Assembly: GCA_963931925.1 (NCBI GenBank)
Contig: OZ007571.1
Coordinates: 15,742,506 to 15,806,505, forward strand
Source: Onchidella celtica
Taxonomy: Eukaryota; Mollusca; Gastropoda; Systellommatophora; Onchidiidae
Direction: 5' to 3'
DNA length: 64,000 bases
Shown here piece by piece: positions 11,228 through 21,883 of this stretch. Within the stretch, counting starts at the first letter, position 1. Every line of letters begins with the position of its first letter. A program made the translations under genes and the position numbers. Under the pieces are notes generated by a model that was not told where the DNA came from, did not search any database, and was given only the letters and a program-made list of their open reading frames with translations.

Positions 11228-11350
11228 TTGGAAAAAAAAAAACAGGTTTGTTTTCCGGGAAAGAAAGAAAAACATTTCCGGGGAAAAAAAAAAGAACAGA
11301 TTTGTTTCTATGGAAAAGAAAAGAACAGATTTGTTTTCCAGAGGAAGAAG
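11228..11350. repeat. Short tandem repeat, ~35-bp unit
   Basis: Three to four imperfect copies of a unit with GAAAAGAAAAGAACAGATTTGTTTTCC. The flanking 10970-11595 is otherwise featureless apart from an (AAT)n stretch near 11542. Confidence 0.5.
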
Positions 11351-11595
11351 GATTGAATAGTTTTCTTCAACTAGAAGCTATATTATATTATTTCATTGGA
11401 CGGAAATTATCATTAGGAGATCACCATGCTGCATAATGAACGAATTCATCAACATCGTTTCAGATCTTGTTCATTTCATCTTGTCATTGTGCGCATTCCT
11501 CCTTCACCCCACCTCCCACCAACTTGTTAAATTAAAAAATAATAATAATAATAAAGGGCGAATTTCAGCTGACTTTGAAGTCTATGGTGTGTCCA

Positions 11596-11739
11596 GTTGT
11601 GCGGGTGGTTGGATGGTGCTTCTGGTAGGGTCTGCTTCTGTACTGTCATTCTGCTATGTTATTTTTTTTGCCTGTCGCTTTGCTTGGTCAATAGCCCAAT
11701 ATGGCCGTTGCCATGTCTACGTGCTCTCTCCAAACTAAA
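11596..11739 (+). repeat. Dispersed repeat family I, copy 1
   Basis: Shares GCGGGTGGTTGG, a CATTCTGCTATGTT-like block and ATGGCCGTT...CGTGCTCTCTCCAAACT with 20421-20535 and 35181-35311. The nature of the family is unknown. It abuts the family H element, so the two may be parts of one element. Confidence 0.45.
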
Positions 11740-12023
11740 ACCAGAGAGTATGTATTTATAGAGAGATCTCACTTCCGCCAACTCGCGAAACTAGGTCACT
11801 GCGGTAAACAAAAATTGAAAAAGGCGTATTATTTTGTTTACTGTGGTTTTATTTATATTTTTGGGCTGATTGAAACTATCGTGGAAATGCACAAACGGGT
11901 ATTGTTTACCGTAGCGACCTGCTTCCCGCTCCATGCTAACAATAGTTTTGGCGGCGCCTCCCGTGTCTGGCAGTGCAAACGGACCAATGGTGAAACCTCT
12001 CTATACATACATACTCGCTGCTG
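11740..12023 (+). mobile_element. MITE-like element family H, copy 1
   Basis: Imperfect terminal inverted repeats of about 30 bp: AGAGAGTATGTATTTATAGA at the left, the complement of GAGTATGTATGTATAGAGAG at the right. There is an internal complementary pair around GGTAAAC / GTTTACCG. A second copy lies inverted at 44709-45045. No transposase is present. Confidence 0.6.
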
Positions 12024-12402
12024 AAACTCAGACTCAATGTCTAGCGGTATATTGTTCAGAGTTCTCTGTTTATCCGTATTCTCAAACACGGAGACCTTTA
12101 ATGTCCATTGCTTCTCGGTGGTCTCCATTTTTCTTTCAACTTGAGTTTTTGTTGGGTTTTTTTCTTTCAAATTGCTCCATTCCGTTTCAAAGATCCTATG
12201 GTAATTGTGTCGAATGAGGAGAGGGCGGGGAGAATGCAAGAATAATAGCCTTTCTTTCTTTCTTCAACTTACATGAAAATACGTGTGGAAGTTCACTTAG
12301 GATTTAGAAGGCTAGTAGCAGCGCACCCAGCCAGTTCTGTTTTGGCTTCGGTGTTAGTGTGACATGTAGACTATGAAATTAAACCGGACTTCGCGCACCC
12401 GT

Positions 12403-13065
12403 GAGACAGGAACAAAATTGAAGAGCGATTTTCCAAAACTTTTGGTAAGTCAAATTTTGCATGCGTCATGGCCCTTTCAGATAGTCATTCAAAATTAGTG
12501 TTAGATACGGTGTAAGTGTTTAGTTAAAGCTTGCTATATTCCGGTCTTTATCCGAAGGTTTAACTGAACACTTTTAAGCTTTAACTCTTTCCATGAGAGG
12601 GCCATTTCCACGTTTGTGCCAAGGGTTTTGTGCTCGTGAAATATCAAAGCAAGGGTGAATCAGACAACTGAGAATTTTACTAGATCTAGATCTACCTCAA
12701 ATCATTGAAACCTAAGCATGTTTGTTATATCAAATTGAAGGAAAATGGATGAAGAAGCTGAAAAACACATAAAGAAGTGTATGATTGATAGATCGGAATG
12801 TAAAATACAAGCAAACGGAAGAGCAGAGTCGTGCGAAACGAAAGAAACCCCGGAATTGATATCGACGATAGATCGTGGGTTGGTTCAAACGCGTTCGGCC
12901 ATATCGACGAAATATCGGGGATTGGCATGGAAAGGGTTAAATGAACACTGACTCCGCGTCTTACACTGATTTTGAATAATTATCTGAAAGGGGCCATAAC
13001 TCATGCAAAATTTGAGCTACCCAGTTTTGAAAAAAAAAAAAACGCTCTTCAATTTTGTCTCTCTA
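12403..13065. mobile_element. Long-inverted-repeat element, family J
   Basis: The left arm (12403 to ~12540) and right arm (~12940-13065) are reverse complements over ~120 bp with scattered differences: ACAAAATTGAAGAGCG, TCAAATTTTGCATG and ATGGCCCCTTTCAGATA occur in both. The central ~400 bp has a GATAGATCG/TCGATCTA-rich sequence and no transposase motif. It looks like a non-autonomous DNA transposon. The target duplication is not clear. Confidence 0.55.
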
Positions 13066-13282
13066 GTTGATACAAAAGAAGTTCAAGACTGGGTCGAAAA
13101 CGACGCAAAACAGTCTTGATACAGTGCTTTACTGAGTTAACATAGGCCTAGTGTACGTCTTTCAAAAGGTTAAGAATTGTAACATTTCCGATATGAGTCA
13201 CTTTGTAAAATTAGAATTGGATACCTGTTTATGCTTGATACTAGATTATGAATGCTGTCATGGCGTTGTATAATAATATAAT

Positions 13283-13842
13283 ATCACCATTGCTCTTTTC
13301 TAATGGCATAAGTCGTTTTTGGCACTATTGAGATATTAAGAAAAAACTGTTTCTTTTCGAGTGTTTAGGTCTTTATTTTAGGAGGTTCTCTGCCCTTAGC
13401 ATTTACACCTCACTTCTTCTTGTTTTATTTTGCTTGTTTTTAGAATTTTGCCCTGACAGCGGCCTTATACGGTCTGCTCTTCACGATTTCTAAGTGCCAA
13501 GGTATCTTTAATGTGCACAACGTGCACACGCCCCCCCCCCCCGAATTTTTCGTCTTTATCCGAGAAGACTAGGTGCTCGATCCTACCTACCGCAGGGTCA
13601 AGGGCAGGAAAACATGAGAAAAATTCCAAAATTGCAACATGCCTGCACCGACCGGGATTCGAACCCGGTACCTTCGGCATGACAGGCGAGCACCTTGCCT
13701 CTAGACTACCATGTCCCCTGTTTCTTTTCACTAGTTGCTGACTTATGCCATCCTGATATCTGATAGTCCTCATGCTCAGGAATACAATGAACCGTCAGTT
13801 GCCTGATATATTTATATGCCATTATCGTATAGAGCAGTGACG
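13283..13842 (-). mobile_element. MITE family A, copy 1, interrupted by a SINE
   Basis: The right end GTATAGAGCAGTGACG and a degenerate left end near ATTGCTCTTTTCTAATGGCAT match the terminal inverted repeat CGTCACTGCTCTAC...AATGGCAT of the copies at 61637 and 42268. The interior (TATGCCATCCTGATA..., GCTCAGGAATACAATGAACC) also matches them. The element is split by SINE copy 2 at 13359-13717. Confidence 0.65.
13359..13717 (-). mobile_element. tRNA-derived SINE, copy 2, with 12-bp target duplication
   Basis: The minus-strand head starts GGGACATGGTAGTCTAGAGG and has a perfect box B, GGTTCGAATCC. Body and tail match copy 1 (CTAGTCTTCTCGGAT, GGGCAAAATTCTAAAA, CCTCCTAAAATAAAGACCTAAA), with an additional C run at 13530-13541. 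It is flanked by exact CTGTTTCTTTTC at 13347-13358 and 13718-13729. That duplication proves retroposition into MITE A. The tRNA-like part may be Asp-like (loop CTGTCAT), but the anticodon stem is poor. Confidence 0.9.
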
Positions 13843-14094
13843 GTATTTTTTTTTTGCCTGGGTTCAATGACACTGGCATGATTACAACGTCCTTCACAAA
13901 ACGAGTCATCAGTTCGCGAAAATTACCATTCAAGCTCTGACTGTGAGATAACTGAAATTAGTCCCTCATTAGGAGACGTAGCTGTAGCAGTCATTCGTGG
14001 CTTGAAAGCAATCAGGGCTCATCAACAGTGGCACACAGGAACCAATCAGGAAGCTGCCGTTGATGTTTTCAACATATCGCCACCGTAGCTTCTT

Positions 14095-14335
14095 GTTTGT
14101 TCTGTCTTTATTTACTGAAAAACTGGAGGTCTTTTAGCATGTAGAAGGGTATAACAATAGCACACGTTGACACTTGTTTAAAATGCGGTGTGGCACTTAT
14201 CAAGTTGCTTCATAGTTCCGATTTTATTCTTAATCCTTATTATAATACAAAAGCCTCAAACGTTTAATGTCGAATTTCTCAGTTGTGCAAGAAAGTGGAT
14301 TTGGAACAAAGAAGAACTAATGTCGCCATGTGTGA
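14095..14335 (+). repeat. Dispersed repeat family L, copy 1
   Basis: Homologous to 62628-62862: GACACTTGTTTAAAATGC, ACTTATCAAG, GTTCCGATTTTATTCT, CGAATTTCTCAGTTGTGCAA and AAGAACTAATGTCGC recur in order. In both places a MITE B copy lies a few hundred bases downstream. Its nature is unknown. The rest of 13843-14703 shows nothing else. Confidence 0.55.
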
Positions 14336-14711
14336 AAAATAGCAATTAGCATACTGTAAAAGTCGACAATCAACATCGTGATGATAAGTTTGACCTGATT
14401 TTCCGAACTCGAACTCTGCAACAGACAGTTCAGTTCAGACGCACACATAATTATCGTCGGTCGGCTGTTGGAAACGCGCTAAAAACTAACCTTTGAAGCT
14501 GTCGTTAAGGGCCCGTATTACTGTACATAGAAATCTCTAGGTGAGCGGTGAAAGTATTTCTTTACTTGGCTTTGTAATTAGTCTACGGTCCCTTGACAAT
14601 GTTAGATTTAAGGAGCGAAAGACGATATGCGACCTTGTTGTGTTGTTTTTGCGTCGCACTGTTATGGCATTTATTTTTAATCTAGGTAACTGAATGAAGA
14701 TGCGCACACAT

Positions 14712-15076
14712 CCCAGCCTAATAAATTAACCAGACTGGAAACACGAGCTTCGGGCTGTGTCGTTTTTTACGGAATTTCCCGAGCGGCGACTGTATAACCA
14801 ACATGGCCGCCGCTCGGGAAATTCCGATTCTAGTTCTCTCTGCAGTAGGAATTTCTTTTTATTTGTCAAGATTGGTTGTACATGTGTTAATTTCTTGGTG
14901 CGGAACCAAACTTCCGCGTTCAGTAGGCGCGTCAAAATGGAGTCATTCAAAATTGTAGCTATGCTGAAGCGTCGGTCGTTAGCGTAAACCTAATGTGGCG
15001 GATGGTTCATGACCTTTCGCTGTTTTGTGACGTCACACAATGGGATAATCCAGTCTGGTTAATTTATTAGTCTGTG
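14712..15076. mobile_element. hAT-like MITE family B, copy 1 (365 bp)
   Basis: Terminal inverted repeats CACAGACTAATAAATTAACC..., with the left end mutated to CCCAGCCTAATAAA. Exact 8-bp target duplication GCACACAT at 14704-14711 and 15077-15084. A second copy of identical length is at 63051. Inside, GGAATTTCCCGAGCGGCG and its complement form an 18-bp hairpin around a ~20-nt loop at about 14770-14826. An 8-bp duplication is typical of hAT or P superfamilies; no transposase is present. Confidence 0.85.
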
Positions 15077-15084
15077 GCACACAT

Positions 15085-16411
15085 GCGATTCTCGGGCTCA
15101 TCGCAGAGTCAATGGGAACATGAAACTAGGACACGACAGCAAGTCGAATGTGTGCTCATAACCTTAGCGTTACAAAACGACTGTTTGATGAAGAATGTAG
15201 GGATTTAAATATATTGAAAATAAAACGAACCTTTGTTAAGCACAATGTAATAAAACAGTGAAAAGGTAGCTCGAAATTATGATAATCATTATACCATAAA
15301 GGAAGTAAGACCCAATTTAATCATGAAAGGCTTTTTAACCGCTGAGCCATAAATTGTATAAAATATCATATCAGGCATAGAAAGACATAAAGGTGTTCGT
15401 GGGCACATTTTAAAAGGGTATTGACGCTAGTACATTCCTTGATTTTGAGTCACAGAAGAATTGAAGGGAAGAAAGTATTCCGACATTTTGAGGTGGAAAA
15501 AAATTGACCCATTTTCTTCAAGTAGAATCAAAAAGTGTGACAGGAAATTTCGTTGTGCGCCTCAAGTTGGTGATCGAAGCTCAACTTTAAAAATCACACC
15601 CTGCGTTCCTCGGGGTCAACCGTCCAACTAGTTTGGACAAAAGAGGCAGCATTTCAAATGTACCTTCACAAGATAATTTATGATACAGTTAAGGCCTGAA
15701 AACGTTTTGTAACTATTGATAAGTTGTTGACTATAACTGATGAGGAGAAAAATGTGTTTTGCAATGCAGTACGTAAAATTAATGTTAAAAATCTGGTCAT
15801 ATTACTCAATATCTTCTCGATCTTAAAGCAGTGTAGATATATTAGTCTAAACTGTTGTATGAACAAAGCGACTGTGGGTTATGTAGCTGGTTTGTTTCAC
15901 ATTGAACAAGCACTAGCTATACATCATGCAGGATTCCAGTTCCCCCATTTACTGTATGTTTGCGCCTGCACCTTTTATGTTTACTCTGGGCAAACATATT
16001 CCCCCCAGCCCTCCCCTTACCTGCATTCCACAAGAGACGGAAACAATCCAGGGGCCACCCATAAAGTATGTATGCTCGGTATTTGCGCATTTTTTACTCC
16101 CCCTCCCCTACCCCACCCTAACTAACAAAAAAACGTGTACGCTTTTCATAGGCTCGGATCCACCCTACCTCTCCACCCCACTCCCCGCTTTGCAAGAGCG
16201 TGAGGCCATTTGAATGATGACTATCCATGATATGGCCTTAATGTTTTCAAACTTCAAACGATTTTGGCATGCGCAATTTTCATAAGAATGTGATTTTTAT
16301 ATAATCCAACAACTTTCCGGCCAGCAAGTCTACGGAAGTCTTACACGCATGATTGACGTCAAGTTTGCACATGAGAATGACCTCGTTCCTATGTAGATCC
16401 TCTGGTTACGG
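15085..16411. other. Non-coding interval, nothing recognised
   Basis: A/T-rich sequence with pyrimidine-rich stretches at 15990-16190. The short open frames have no recognisable domains. No repeat copy was matched elsewhere in the window. Confidence 0.45.
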
Positions 16412-16486
16412 CATCAGGCCGACGTAGGTTTGATGTAGGGAACCGGACCCTCCGGTAATCCGACCAATCATACGTAAACCTACGTC
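16412..16486. repeat. Small inverted repeat
   Basis: CCGACGTAGGTTT and AAACCTACGTCGG flank a ~40-nt centre. No flanking duplication is evident. A (GT)n run lies at 16822-16841, and 16487-17990 otherwise holds nothing I can identify. Confidence 0.5.
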
Positions 16487-17990
16487 GGATTGACGCAGGG
16501 ATGCTAGTTGGGAATTAATATGGAGAAAAAAAGTATTGTAAATAAAATTGTTTAACAGCACATTCATGGTACATATATTATCTTACATATCATTACTTAA
16601 AAATATCACAACTCAAAAACAGTCATACATGAAGTGACGTGGTAAAGAACCGTACTGAAATGTGGCACACCTCTAGTTAAAATGACTTGCTGAGGTGAAT
16701 TGCGGAGGCCAAAAACGATCTTCCTTATCTTTCCCTGTGGTTTCATGAAACTGCCCAAGTGTATCAGCGCATCTGCAGACAGATGCCAACTCTCTGTGTC
16801 TATGAATTCCTTGGACACGTTTGTGTGTGTGTGTGTGTGTTGATTAAACAGCAGTACAATATTTCAATTACTTATTTATTGAATAAAAGATGTATTTGTG
16901 AGAGGATATGACGAACTCCGGCTTGGAATGAAAGACCAAATTCCTGATGCAACTTCTCCAAAGGGGGATTTTTTTCCCATGGAAATTGAGATGTGCTTAT
17001 AATGTGAAAAAATAGCCATTTTTCTGTACTCAGTTAAAAATATTTTGCCCGAAAGCGTCTTAGAGATATTTTATTTTGATTTTTAAAGAGGTATAAAATT
17101 TTCACCGTTAGCCCTGCTTTGTCAAATCTATCCACATGTAAGTCCAGGAATACATTCTATGACAAACAACTTCCTTCTTCTCCAGTAAAATGACTCCCTG
17201 CTAATCTGTGCAATTTCACGATAGGGCCAACGAATAGATACAGCGCTACTTTCTTTCTTGGACAAGTTGTGAGTGCAACGAATTCAACGCTATTTGGAGT
17301 AAGATTTTAAATGAGCGAGAATGAAGAGAAGATAACGACAGCATCAGTTCAAAATCTATAACTCGTTTACACACAATCTGCTTCTACTTGTCCCCCAAGC
17401 TTTAACCTCGAAAAATATCATCCTGCCGTCTAATCTAAACTATCTCACTTTTCAAATCTTTTTCTTTTACTTTTCTGTCTCAGAAAGAATATCGACGAAA
17501 TCTTTTCAATCAAACGTGTATTCAACGACCGCCAGACAGATGGCTGACCTTATCATAAAACCGTGTAAGTGCAAAGAATTTAATTTTTTGAGGACATTAA
17601 AAGAAACTGTTGACTTGAAATATATCCCTCATCTACAATATATGATACGGTTTTATAAATAGACATTTGAAATATTGCACTCCCAGAAGTCAACAGACGA
17701 AATAGAATTCCCTCAAAGACTTCATAGAATATTAATTGGTGCAGTAGTATTGATATTTAGAAATGTGCGAACGCACTGTCCCGCACGGTTTTATGATAGT
17801 CCCAGCGAAACGTTCCTGTATCTGGGCTAGTATCGACTCCTGCTTTGGTAAAACGTGATAGATAGGGCTTTAAATAATAACTGTACCAAGCAGCCAGCGA
17901 GTCTGGGACCATAGGCTGATGGTATACGAAGTTTGCAGCGTCGGGGATCTGGAATGGGGTCACCGGACACGGAGAAGTTGTCAGTCAGTC

Positions 17991-18175
17991 TTAGGGGTAG
18001 GCCCCACACTGGTGGCTCACCACCTAATTATTCTGCATCACAATATAACACTGCTAACTGCCCATATCGCCGCGGTGTGAGTTATGACCAGTGTTTTTTC
18101 TGTGATGCATAATAATTAGGTGGTGAGCCACCAGTGTGGGGCCGCCCACGCTAGCTCTGGTCTGGCTTACTCCTT
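17991..18175. mobile_element. Foldback MITE family C, copy 1
   Basis: Arms 18000-18046 and ~18098-18143 are reverse complements (GGCCCCACACTGGTGGCTCA...GCATCACA) with about one mismatch, around a ~50-nt centre. Outer ends TTAGGGGTAGG and TGGTCTGGCTTACTCCTTA match the terminal repeat of the better preserved copy at 39378-39512. It can form a strong hairpin in DNA or RNA. Confidence 0.7.
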
Positions 18176-19213
18176 ACCTGGAAACTTCAGAGACAATTAG
18201 CCAATTTGTATGGCGCGCATTAGCAGATCTGATCGGCCGACTAATTGGGTGCTGACGTCACAACATCGACTCTCAGTGAGATCCAACTGGGTGTCTGATG
18301 CATGAGGATTCATTGAAGTTAATTGTCTGAGGTCACCATCCAACTAGATTTCCGGTTGGTGGGCAAGATCACATTGAAACTATCGCCGTGACGTATCATC
18401 CAACTACATGGTCAGTCGGAATCGGCTTGTGCGCGCCTAGGCTTAGATAATTATATATAATTGACACGTCTCAGATGGAATAGTGATATATGTGCGCGAC
18501 TCCGGGCGTAATGAGGGTACAATGAGCAAAGAAAGAAGGAATTGGAGCGGCGGGCGATGCAAAAACAAACAGATAGCCTACTGCCAATCATAACTATATC
18601 AATATTCTTTATGTACACACGCACACATAATGATCCTGAATTTATAGCGATTTTTTTTTTCACAATAATTAATTATTCATTAATTTGTTCAGAAATTGCA
18701 TGAAAAGAAACTGTGGTGGTTTGTAGGTGAACTCATGTACAAACTATAAAATGAGTGCCTTGTGTGAATGGGTCGTGTGTGCTATCATTTTCTCTCCTCC
18801 AGCCTCCACCCCTTCCCCTTCTCCCTGCCCCACCCTCACAAAGACCCACGCTGACCCCTTCCTTGTCTGTCCAGCCAGCCATCCACGTGATCAGGTCCGG
18901 GGGAAAGAAACGCGTGCACTAAGGACTGAGCACTCCATGATGGGAGCGTGACCAGATGGTTGTGAGTTGTTAGTCCGCCACCTTATCAATAACTGGCGAT
19001 CGATTGAGATTAGATGAAAATAAACAGAGAAGCCAGCCAGCTCCCTGCAAAATACACATTGTTGTCACTCCCACCACTGTAATCATCCACCTCTAGCCTG
19101 GCAACATCATCATCAACAACAACAACAACAACAGCGACAACAATAAATCTTTAAACGCCAGGCTGTTTCATTTTCTCTCGACCACCACCGCCACCACCAC
19201 CCTTCAGACCAGA
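18176..19213. other. Non-coding interval, nothing recognised
   Basis: Includes a (CAA)n stretch (19110-19130) and CAC-rich sequence near 19190. No gene or repeat copy was identified. Confidence 0.45.
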
Positions 19214-19711
19214 ACAGAGGGGAGGAAGGGGCTGGTGGGGGGGGGAAGTTGGCAGTGGCCTATGATTCTGAGGGGGCCTACACCACCATGTAGAGGCAAA
19301 AGGAGGAAGGGGCTTGGGGGGGGAAGTTGGCAGTGGCCTATGATTCTGAGGGGGCCTACACCACCATGTAGAGGCAAGAGGAGGAAGGGGCTTGGGGGGG
19401 GGGGGAGTTGGCAGTGGCCTATGATTCTGAGGGGGCCTACACCACCATGTAGAGGCAAGAGGAGGAAGGGGCTTGGGGGGGGAGTTGGCAGTGGCCTATG
19501 ATTCTGAGGGGGCCTACACCGCCATGTAGAGGCAAGAGGAGGAAAGGGCTTGGGGGGGGGGGGGAGTTGGCAGTGGCCTATGATTCTGAGGGGGCCTACA
19601 CCGCCATGTAGAGGCAAAAGGAGGAAAGGGCTTGGGGGGGGGGCGGCAGTGGCCTATGATTCTGAGGGGGCCTACACCACCATGTAGAGGCAAGAGGAGG
19701 AAGGGGGAACC
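19214..19711. repeat. G-rich minisatellite, six ~79-bp units
   Basis: Six copies of GGCCTATGATTCTGAGGGGG + CCTACACCRCCATGTAGAGGCAARAGGAGG, separated by G runs that vary from about 7 to 13. CTACAC...CATGTAG gives a small hairpin in each unit. Copies are nearly identical apart from G-run length, a CCACC/CCGCC difference and AA/AG changes. Open frames on both strands follow from the repeat and are not genes. Confidence 0.92.
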
Positions 19712-20420
19712 CTCTAGGCCCCGCTCCCATTTCTGCTTGTGGGGAAATTCTGATTTTGTGAGAATTTGTTCTTATGGGCATAATTATGGGGTTTTCGTGA
19801 TCATTTGGTTGATTTAGTGTATAATCATTGTAGAACTTATTAAATATAGCTGCTCACCTTGAGGTCTTGTGGGAACTGCAGCTAACAGATACATTTCTGT
19901 GTGTCACTGATGATACATGGGGGCTAGAGGCTTAAAGAATATTGATATATTGCCAGGGGTGATCTGTCAGCGCTGAATATTCATATTTTGAAGAAGATTC
20001 ACAGATGGAATAGAAATAAATGTCTATTTAGCACTAATTACAGAACTACTTAATGAACAGTTTCAAATAGGGGTCCCCATTACCCAGCTGGCCTGGGCCT
20101 GTTACCAGCTTCGCACGGGCCGGCCCCTCCCCTCTCCTCCCCTCCCCTCCCTTTCCCTCCCCTACACACACCTCTCCGGCTGAGCCATCTGACACAGTTA
20201 GTTGCCAAGTGTAATGTAAGCTGTAAGCTTCAGTCTTTGCCCTACTCTTCTGTATACAGAACCGGAACCAGCGCTAGGGATAAAACAAATTGTTAGGTTT
20301 AGATGTAAGTCCTATAGAACCGACAGCCTAACTTACAGTCTACTCTCGTGTATTTTAACTGTATCTGCCGGTAGCTCCGTCCAAAAACTAATGTATTTGT
20401 CTATTCAGTAACAACTCGGT
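19712..20420. other. Non-coding interval, nothing recognised
   Basis: Contains a CCCCTCC-rich stretch (20125-20165). No gene or repeat copy was identified. Confidence 0.4.
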
Positions 20421-20535
20421 TAGACTGGCGGGTGGTTGGTGGGAGCTTCTGATAAATTCTTCTTCTGTCCTATCATTCTGTTATGTCGTCTATCGTCTTG
20501 CTTTTCCGTAGGACAACGTGACTCTTATCGTCAAA
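20421..20535 (+). repeat. Dispersed repeat family I, copy 2
   Basis: GACTGGCGGGTGGTTGGTGG, CATTCTGTTATGTCGTC and CGTGACTCTTATCG parallel the copies at 11596 and 35181. It ends just before a hAT-type MITE. Confidence 0.4.
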
Positions 20536-20544
20536 TTGCTAAAC

Positions 20545-20704
20545 CAGTGCTGCTCAACCTTTTTTGTCCCATACCCCAATTATATTCCCTCCCCCGCCCC
20601 CCCCCCCCCGAACGTACGCCCCACCATGATTGGTCAAAGTTAGTATACAGAACAAATCCTCAGGCCCCATTCTGAAGTCCCACGCCCCAGCTTGAGAAAC
20701 ACTG
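20545..20704. mobile_element. Old hAT-type MITE (160 bp)
   Basis: Ends CAGTGCTGCTCAACC and GCTTGAGAAACACTG are imperfect inverted repeats of the common CAGTG..CTCAACC type. Flanks TGCTAAAC (20537-20544) and TGCCAGAC (20705-20712) agree at 6 of 8 positions, as expected for a decayed 8-bp target duplication. The interior has a 13-C run. Confidence 0.6.
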
Positions 20705-20712
20705 TGCCAGAC

Positions 20713-21589
20713 TCTGTTTAGGACTCGGCTTGGCTCAGTCATCGTGCTAATCTCGCCGTAAAATGAAATCACTTGTCATATTATGTGATTGTTGAGTATC
20801 ACTGATTTCGACCTAAGGTTTTGTAAGGTTTATTCCCCCTCCTGGCCTTGGGACTGCAACATTTGCCCAGATAAACAATCTCGTAAGAAATGCCTGGCAA
20901 TTTTGAAGCTGGCATCTGAAAACCCATAGGCAAACCTCTCTTAAGAAATTATACAGAAACGATACAATCAAACGCTAAGGAAATGGAAAGGCATTGCAAG
21001 CTTTCGGTATATTAACCTTCGACACACAAAAAAAATGTAACCAGATAGAAAATTAAACAAATAAAAAATCGTACTTTTTCTTTTTTTTTTCTCCACATTT
21101 TGACTTTGCTGCAAGCCTTGCCACGACCTACACATTTTCTGCGGTTTTGTTTAGTATTTTTTCAGTCTTAAAACCCATCACTTCATCTCCACTTTCAATA
21201 TTACCGTTACCATTGTCAAGTTCACCCGTTGAACCAGAACTGAAAAGTCAAAGCAATGGTTCAGGAATCAATGTTTGACAATCAGAGTAAGCCGCCAGCC
21301 AAAGAAATGTCACAAGAATGGTATGCACGAATCACGATTAAGGGGTGAAATGTCAGTTAAATTAGAGTTAGCCAGTGGAATATCAGTTTAATTATACAGG
21401 AATGGAACTTTTTCAATAATCCCATGAATAATCAATGTCAAGACTCTCAAGGAATAATAAAATAAAGTTCTTGCTAAATCTGCATAAAGAGAGAAAAAAA
21501 CAACAACACATCTCCAGTGTTTAAGCCACAGGACACCAAAATCCATATTGACCTAGGGAATAGATAATATTATTGTACCGACATTTTGG
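20713..21589. other. Non-coding interval, nothing recognised
   Basis: A/T-rich, no gene or matched repeat seen. Confidence 0.4.
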
Positions 21590-21883
21590 AATGTTAGCTA
21601 TTTCTTCCTGAGAGAATTAATGTTCACTGTTTCTTTCGGCTGTAGATAATGTTAGCTACTTCTGTGAGGAAGTTAATGCTAGCTGTTTCTCTCTGGAAAA
21701 GTTATGTTAGCTATTTCTCTCTAAGAATGTTAGCTGTATTTTTCTGAGAAAGTTAATATCAGTTGTTTCTTTCTGAAAAAGTTGATATCTGCTTTTTCTT
21801 TCGAGTAAGTTAATAGTTGGTACTTTCTGAAATATTTGTTATTAGCTGAGAAAATTAATGGTAGCCGTTTCTTTCTGGCAGAC
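21590..21883. repeat. Degenerate minisatellite, ~30-37-bp unit
   Basis: About eight imperfect copies of AGTTAATGTTAGCTGTTTCT + TTCTGAGAA. Units differ in length and sequence, so it is an old array. Confidence 0.7.

Noticed and set aside
13640-13717. Possible tRNA-Asp gene on the minus strand
   Set aside because: Same reason: it is the head of a SINE with a target duplication, and the anticodon stem pairs badly despite a perfect box B.
19204-19617. 137-codon repetitive protein on the minus strand
   Set aside because: Generated by the ~79-bp minisatellite; unit length is not a multiple of three and G-run changes would break any frame.
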